Shown here: positions 58,376 to 64,000 of the stretch, piece after piece | Layout: every line of letters starts with the position of its first letter | Position numbering within the stretch: position 1 is the first letter of the stretch | DNA from: Polytrichum commune | Taxonomy: Eukaryota; Streptophyta; Polytrichopsida; Polytrichales; Polytrichaceae | Assembly: GCA_950295325.1 (NCBI GenBank) | Contig: OX485804.1 | Coordinates: forward strand, 45,384,001-45,448,000 | DNA: 64,000 bases | Direction: 5' to 3' | Notes under the pieces: generated by a model | What the model saw: the letters and a program-made list of their open reading frames with translations, nothing else | Told to the model about the DNA's origin: nothing | Databases searched by the model: none | Position numbers and translations under genes: made by a program

Positions 58376-58714
58376 ATGCATTTCCGGAATTTTGAGGAGT
58401 TTTGGCCATTCTATGTGAACCAACACACGAAAGTGACGACGCGAAGATGGCACTTCTGTGCGACAGGAAGCGCCACCTTGTTCTTTTTGGCTGCAATTGT
58501 AATAAAATGGTGGCTCTTATTCTTTGCTCCAATCTTTGGATACGGGCTTGCGTGGTACAGTCATTTCTTTATTGAAGGGAACACACCAGCCACGTTTGGA
58601 CATCCCGTGTGGTCCTTCATTTGCGACTACAAGATGTTTGCCCTCATGTTAACGGGCCGGATGGACCGTGAAATTAAACGGCTCGGGAAAAGGCCAATGC
58701 TACAGGTTTCTTAA
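58376..58714 (+). CDS. DUF962/Mpo1-like membrane protein (short plant type)
   Basis: A single-exon frame of 112 residues, the usual size of the short plant members of the family. MHFRNFEEFWPFYVNQH at the N-terminus is followed by TRRWHFCATGS, two adjacent hydrophobic segments (LFFLAAIVIKWWLLFF, about residues 34-52) and the conserved block AWYSHFFIEGNTPATFGHP, then WSFICDYKMFALMLTG. Conserved His residues in these blocks match those proposed to bind iron in yeast Mpo1, an ER dioxygenase of 2-hydroxy fatty acid alpha-oxidation. The plant role is not established. An acceptor-like TTGTTTGCAG at 58340 suggests a non-coding first exon upstream. A 27-base A run lies 58 bases after the stop. Confidence 0.85.
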   Translation: MHFRNFEEFWPFYVNQHTKVTTRRWHFCATGSATLFFLAAIVIKWWLLFFAPIFGYGLAWYSHFFIEGNTPATFGHPVWSFICDYKMFALMLTGRMDREIKRLGKRPMLQVS

Positions 58715-58772
58715 CCCCCACTTGGTCTTGGTCTTCTCATTGCAAAGAAGAAAAAAAGGGAAAATAGGGAAG

Positions 58773-58799
58773 AAAAAAAAAAAAAAAAAAAAAAAAAAA
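58773..58799 (+). repeat. Genomic poly(A) run
   Basis: 27 consecutive A residues within an A-rich stretch, 58 bases after the DUF962 stop codon. It may be a microsatellite or the tail of a retrocopy. Confidence 0.9.
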
Positions 58800-58809
58800 G
58801 GCCTCAAGA

Positions 58810-60300
58810 GACTGTACATACATAGGCGTGACAAAAGCGCTCTACTGTCATCGGGTTCATAGCATAAAAAAAAATTCTTACCTGAAAGAATTGGAATGTG
58901 TTTTGAATTGGTGTACTTGTGCTATGTAGATCGTGTACACTTATAGGTCTGAAGATTGTTGTGCTATGGTTCCATTCACAATTGCAATAAAGAAGTCGGC
59001 ATCCTTGCCGCTTATATTTGCTCTAACACCTAGCTTCTTAACATTTTGTTTTTCAATGTGTGTGTGTGTATATATGTATGTATGTATGTATGTGTATAAT
59101 CTGCGATGTATTTGAGGTTGCAATTAACTGGTGACAAAACTTCAGTTTGGGTTGTTTATAAACCTGTGAGGAGCTGGGTTTTGGTTCAGGAAGATGAGTT
59201 TGTACTTGGAAGGAGATACTTTGATTCCAAGCAGGAAAAGAAGAATGTGAAGCTTGTGCTTCGTCATCAATCACGATGGCCATGCTAGCAGATGCTATCA
59301 CTCTAAATATCTTTGTACCAGACATTATTCATTTAGGGATACATTGATTGTGAGTTGAATTTTTCTTCTTTCGCTCTTCCGTCTCGATTATTATGACATT
59401 TGTGTTGGATGTGGATGTTATTAGAGAGTAATCCTTCAAGTCCTTTGGACTCTTCGTCAGGAGCTCATCCTCAATGATTCTTAAATTGGTTTTTTGCATA
59501 CAATGTCAATAATTTCTTTCCAATTGTGGTGCATGCCTGAAGGTAGTGTTTGAATTTAATTGGATAGCAACCTATTTTGGTTCATTGAGGGCTAAACTTA
59601 TTTTAACACCTCTCTTGGCATGTCAAAATGATTTTGACCCTTGACAAACCAATATAGAATGTATATTCCAAGCATCACAATGTATATATGATGCTTGGCA
59701 GCTTATCTTGTGGTCCTATTAGAAAGCTAATAGCCCGAATATTTTGGTTTCTAAATTGATACTAATGACCTTCTTGTCACAACAAAAAAGCTTACGTTGG
59801 ATCATTTGACTCTCTAATTTGATGATGGGTTTTGTTGATATAATATAATCTTAAAACCTGGTTATTGGGATTCTGGATGTTGGATTATGTTCTGCCTATG
59901 GTGTTACTTAGCTAATTGGATGAAAAGGATCATAGGCAAGGTTGTGCTGTAGCAATAATGAAATATTTTGATAAGATTTGCCTTGCTTAAATCAATGATA
60001 CGAGTCGTCAACAGGTGTTGGGGCTTCTGCATGTGCAATTGTTTCAGTTTCATTCTCCATTATCCAGTTGAGGGAGTTTGTTTTGGTACCAGGATTTTCG
60101 CTCACTCAGTTGGTGTATTCAGATTATCTGAATGAACAGCCTCCAACAACCTGAAGCACAGAAAGAGGTACCTACTCTGACATTCTTGTCATGTATTAAA
60201 GCATCTTAATGTCATATATATTTGTGTGTGTGTGTTTGTGTCTTCACAATTTGCCACTAATAGTGAATTTTAGGTTTGCAACATTGGTCTCATACCCATT
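58810..60300. other. DUF962 3' region and intergenic sequence
   Basis: AATAAA near 58986 is a possible poly(A) signal. (TATG)n microsatellite at about 59070-59095. No further gene supported. Confidence 0.4.
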
Positions 60301-60307
60301 ACATTAG

Positions 60308-60678
60308 GGTAGTCATGCCTTAGATGGATACCTTTTTCTCTGCACCCACTTATCGTAAGATATGAAACATGCAATTAGTGTGAGATGATTAGCAAATCTA
60401 AATCGTGCCCGTAGACATTTGCCTCATAATTTTAAGAGCATGTATGAAAATCTCATTCACTTTGAAAGTGAAGATTCTCGTGCTGACAAAGTGGTCATAT
60501 AGGTCCCCTCAATCATGTTGACTAATGAGCCTAGAATGGTTAGCACTTCTGAGCACCTAGTCCAATGTCATTTAAATACATGTCGTTTTGGTGCCAGTTC
60601 TTAGATCCACATCTAACCACATACCACTCAAATAAAGGTGTCCAAGCTGTTTTTGTGTTTGATTTAGGCAAGTCTGCA
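60308..60678 (-). mobile_element. AAGGTAGA-family MITE
   Basis: Minus-oriented copy: GCACCCACTTATCGTAAGA, GAGATGATTAGCAAATCTAA, GAGCCTAGAATGGTTAGCA, CACATACCACTCAAATAAAG. It abuts the next MITE. Confidence 0.85.
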
Positions 60679-60701
60679 TTATAGCTCATCATTTTGAAGC
60701 T

Positions 60702-61082
60702 TACAACACTAAATATGATATTTAGTGTCTTATGGTATTTCATGTCACAATGGTAACTTTTTGGATGACACTTCTTATGAATAAGTGAACAAATATTGTC
60801 ATAGATGATGGATGCGTTTATCCATTGGCCAAACCCTACCTTCTTTTGGCAGCAACCAGTGATGAAATATTGCCTTGGATGATTGAAATTTGGATGAAAA
60901 TCACTTGGTAAGTGACAGTTATCACAACACAGTAATTCTATAATCCCCTAAAAAAATTACAAGGAATGACAAATAATGTTGGGTTAACATTTAGTGTTGG
61001 TGACACCGTATCATAGTTTACAATTAGTATTGAGCAAGACAATTAGAATTGGTGACACTAAATATCATATTTAGTGTAGTTC
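60702..61082. mobile_element. MITE of the ACACTAAATAT family
   Basis: 381 bases. Left end ACACTAAATAT-G-ATATTTAGTGT; right end ACACTAAATAT-C-ATATTTAGTGT then AGTTC. Both ends are 23-base palindromes with one central base. Interior AT-rich, no frame. Confidence 0.85.
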
Positions 61083-61166
61083 AAGTGGCATGTCATTTAC
61101 AGTGAAATGTGTGGTGAAAAGCCCTGAGGTCATGATTTTTCCCCAGGTGATGAACCATGTCAAAGA

Positions 61167-61512
61167 CAGGCCTAATTAGGTTACTTATCTCAATCAGACA
61201 CCTACATTTGAGTGGAGTGTGGTTGTGTGTGGATCTAAGTACAGATGTTGAAAAGACCTCATGTGTTTTGAAGAGATTTACACGCTCAAATTTCATTAAC
61301 TGTTCTAGGTTCAAAAGCCACCAAAATTGAAGATAGAGAATTTATACTTTGGCAATGGACAAGATATTCATGAGCTTTGAAAATTGGGAAGAAAATGGCT
61401 GCAGATTTGGATTTGGTAATTATCTCATACTAGAATGTGTGTCTAATATCTTAGGAAAAGAAGTGGGCTAATTGGGAAAATTAACCATCTGAGACCAGTC
61501 TACCTTAGTCGT
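61167..61512 (+). mobile_element. AAGGTAGA-family MITE
   Basis: Plus-oriented, more diverged copy: ACACCTACATTTGAGTGGA, GAGATTTACACGCTCAAAT, GAAGTGGGCTAATTGGGAAA, AGTCTACCTTAG. Confidence 0.8.
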
Positions 61513-61956
61513 TGGACTTCCTCTGCTGTACTTTGCATACATGCCTATCTTGCCACTTAGCCTTGCCCAGTTTATGGTTGGATTTTTTTTGCTTAAAGTG
61601 AGCAGTGGATCCTACTGAGTTTCATCCCTCTTTGTAAACAAATGTCTGCATGTAATTCATAACAGGATACTGGAGTTTCAGATTTCTGATTTTGTGTGTT
61701 TGTGGTGTGCAGCATATTATGCACATTTCTTTTGCAGTTAGTAATGTAATTTATGGCTGTTAATGGAGGAGGAGCTTCTTAAGGAGTGTAAAGGCACTTT
61801 TGAGTTTGAGTTTCGCCATTTCCAGTTGCCGAATCCATTAAACTGCAAGTGAGGACCCAACATGTCAAGATTCAGTAAGACATGAATTCCCATTCTACTT
61901 ACGTCTCATATGAAGGGTTGCATGCCCAGGGTGCAATTATATGGAGTAATGAAGAT

Positions 61957-62315
61957 GGGTCTTAAATGGTACTTTTTCTGACCAGCCCACTTCTCCAAGG
62001 ATATGAAACATGCCATGGTTAGGAAATCCAAATTGAGGCCATAGCCACTTTCCTCATAATTTTTGGAGCTCAGATGAATATCTCAATTCATTATCAAAGT
62101 GAAGATTCTCGTGCTCATTTACTGTTCATATAGGTCCCTTAATTATATGTTGACTATCGAACCTAGAATGATTATCATTGTGCACAACATTGTCCACTCT
62201 CTTTAAAACACATGTCTTTTTTGATATTCATTCTCGGAGCCACACATAACCACATACCACTCAAATATAGGTTTACAATTAAGATGCGTAACCAAATTAG
62301 GCACTTCTACCTTAC
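61957..62315 (-). mobile_element. AAGGTAGA-family MITE
   Basis: Minus-oriented copy from GGGTCTTAAATGGTAC to TTAGGCACTTCTACCTTA, with CATTATCAAAGTGAAGATTC and CGAACCTAGAATG blocks. Confidence 0.85.
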
Positions 62316-62863
62316 ATGAAAATTTGTATGAACCCCAAAGTTTTGAATCAAGATTCTACTACTTGGTCTTACAATATTGAATTCATACTCAACACAACAT
62401 GCTACAAAAAGTGGATACACTACAGAAAGTGAATACACATGTGACAATATTATTGACATATAAGAATATAGGTATGTGCTTGAAAAATATGAGAACCATA
62501 TTGCAAACACCCTTCCTGAAATTGGTTACAAATGTACAATTATCCTAGATTTGCTTTCCTAAAAGAGTAGACTGGCTAGATTCTAGAAGATGATGGCCTC
62601 TTTGCGGAGTGTCCGGGATAGGACTCTTACTTTAAACTCAATGTTTAGCTACACCAATTACCCCGATTAGTGTGTTTTAATATTCAGAGTTACGAAGTGC
62701 AATAACGACTTATGAGTTCAATTTTTACTAATAATAGTTCAATAGGTTTTTTGGACATCATAGAACATAAATAACTTTGCTTCGTAAAATAATGCATTCT
62801 CAATAAATAGTTATAGCACCACACAACACTGAACAGTAACATGCATGATCATAATTGGGATTA

Positions 62864-63610
62864 CAGTCTAACCTCATTAATACCACACCCTCGATATTAC
62901 GACACATTTTTGCGAGACCAAACTTTTTAGGTCAAAACTCCCTCTTTTATACAACTACGACTCTTGATAATGCGACATTTAGAATCTCCATTTTGTCATA
63001 TTAAAGAGGTAGTTAATGCTAAAATTCCTTTCATTTTTGTTATGTACATCTAAAATACATCCATTTTCACTTGGGAACTACTTGGGAATTTTACCTATCA
63101 TTGGGAACTTAATGATAATTAGGATTACTAGTGTAAAATGAACATGGTTAGGGTTAGAGTGGCCTCCTGCCTAGTATGTTTCCTTGTACACAAGTGATAT
63201 AGTATCTCCAGTATCTTGATGCTAAACGTCATGCATCATTGTTGTCTAGTTTCTTATTAAAGAACTCTTTTGGTGTTAATGAAATTATTAGTTTTCAAAA
63301 GTTAGTAGGGAATTTAGATAAGATGACAGTTGTTGACTTGGGTAGGCAACACCATAGATCTTTGGACTCCTATTTCAAGAGTTCTTGAGAATATTTGTAT
63401 TTGTTTGGAGTTATGAGTTTTTATTTCATACCATCTATATGGCTTAAACTTGTTGTATATATTTTTAAGCTCATATTACTTATGTTTTCGTAATCCCTCA
63501 ATAATACAACAACTTTAAACCATTTGTCATATTAATGAGAAGAGGACACCTCGATAATACAACTTTTTTTTTGTGTTTCCCAAACATGTCATACTATAGA
63601 GGAACAACAG
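62864..63610 (+). mobile_element. Pogo/Tigger-like non-autonomous DNA element
   Basis: 747 bases flanked by TA (62862-62863 and 63611-63612). Left end CAGTCTAACCTCATTAATAC; right end read inward CTGTTGTTCCTCTATAGTAT. Nearly full-length match, in reverse orientation, to 42343-43113. No transposase frame, so mobilised in trans. Confidence 0.85.
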
Positions 63611-63619
63611 TATCAGTGT

Positions 63620-64000
63620 ACTTGAGTTAAGGATACGAGACTTCCTATTTTGACCAACTCACTTGTGATGTTTCAGGTCCGTATTATTCCATAATCAAGA
63701 TTTGTGGATCAAGAGCCTTGTGTGTGTTTGTCAACTTCTTGTTGACATTTAGAGAACGACATCATTTTGTGTGATGTGAAAAGGGCCCACTTGCTTGTAC
63801 TTGGTCCCTGGATTCCAGTCAAGAAATTAAATTTTAGATTATTGCTCATGTCAGAATGTGTGGACATTTTGAATGGCCAAGGTCGCACTCTTAAGTGCCA
63901 GATAAATCGGCAGTATCCATCAAATAACGAGAATTGAGCCAGAGATTAAGAACCAGTGACCACTATTGCAGCATGAAGTTGAAGTTTGAGGAGTTCATTG
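63620..64000. other. Intergenic sequence at the window end
   Basis: No gene or repeat supported. Confidence 0.4.

Noticed and set aside
58941-59325. Small frames around the TATG microsatellite
   Set aside because: Repeat-driven and unconserved in appearance.

Overview
The window reads as nuclear DNA of a land plant. Evidence: interstitial TTTAGGG-type telomere repeats, multi-exon genes with short GT-AG introns, plant families (an NCA1-type RING/TPR catalase chaperone, a short DUF962/Mpo1-like protein) and a dense load of PIF/Harbinger, pogo-like and hairpin MITE elements. A seed-free plant (bryophyte, lycophyte or fern) is my guess, based on gene texture only; the sequence does not name the species.

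Layout. 1-5.3 kb is non-coding repeat-type sequence, including an interstitial telomeric block and a purine-rich AAGCTTGAGAG minisatellite. 5.35-12.86 kb is a GC-rich island unlike its AT-rich surroundings. It holds a large multi-exon gene whose first exon has a ParB/DGQHR-like motif and whose second resembles a degenerate amino-methyltransferase, then an FCP1-like HAD phosphatase frame broken by one TGA, then a small proline-rich gene. At least 18 copies of a 22-bp palindrome (TTTACGAACG, two free bases, CGTTCGTAAA) are scattered through its 5' leader intron, its other introns and two coding positions. I saw no intact copy elsewhere in the window. A ParB-like protein on DNA studded with parS-like palindromes is the candidate undescribed system here. 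13.2-15.98 kb is a decayed two-gene PIF/Harbinger transposon.

Conserved host genes follow: PDCD5 (18.0-19.9 kb, +), a 578-residue coiled-coil protein (24.3-21.5 kb, -), DDAH-like dimethylarginine hydrolase (33.5-37.0 kb, +), NCA1 (45.4-50.0 kb, +) and a DUF962/Mpo1-like membrane protein (58.4-58.7 kb, +). I reconstructed exon structures by hand from splice sites, reading frame and family knowledge; all reading frames close exactly.

Between them lie a decayed LINE-like remnant (38.1-40.6 kb; RNase H, Cys/His knuckle, endonuclease-like tail, possibly a methyltransferase-like stretch), two 0.75-kb pogo-like elements in opposite orientation (42.3 and 62.9 kb), about nine copies of a 0.35-kb MITE family (41-62 kb, three in NCA1 introns), a second MITE family with self-palindromic ends, and TTA/TAA-flanked Harbinger-type MITEs. 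The host genes look like unrelated housekeeping loci, not a cluster. The only evident multi-gene functional unit is the palindrome island.
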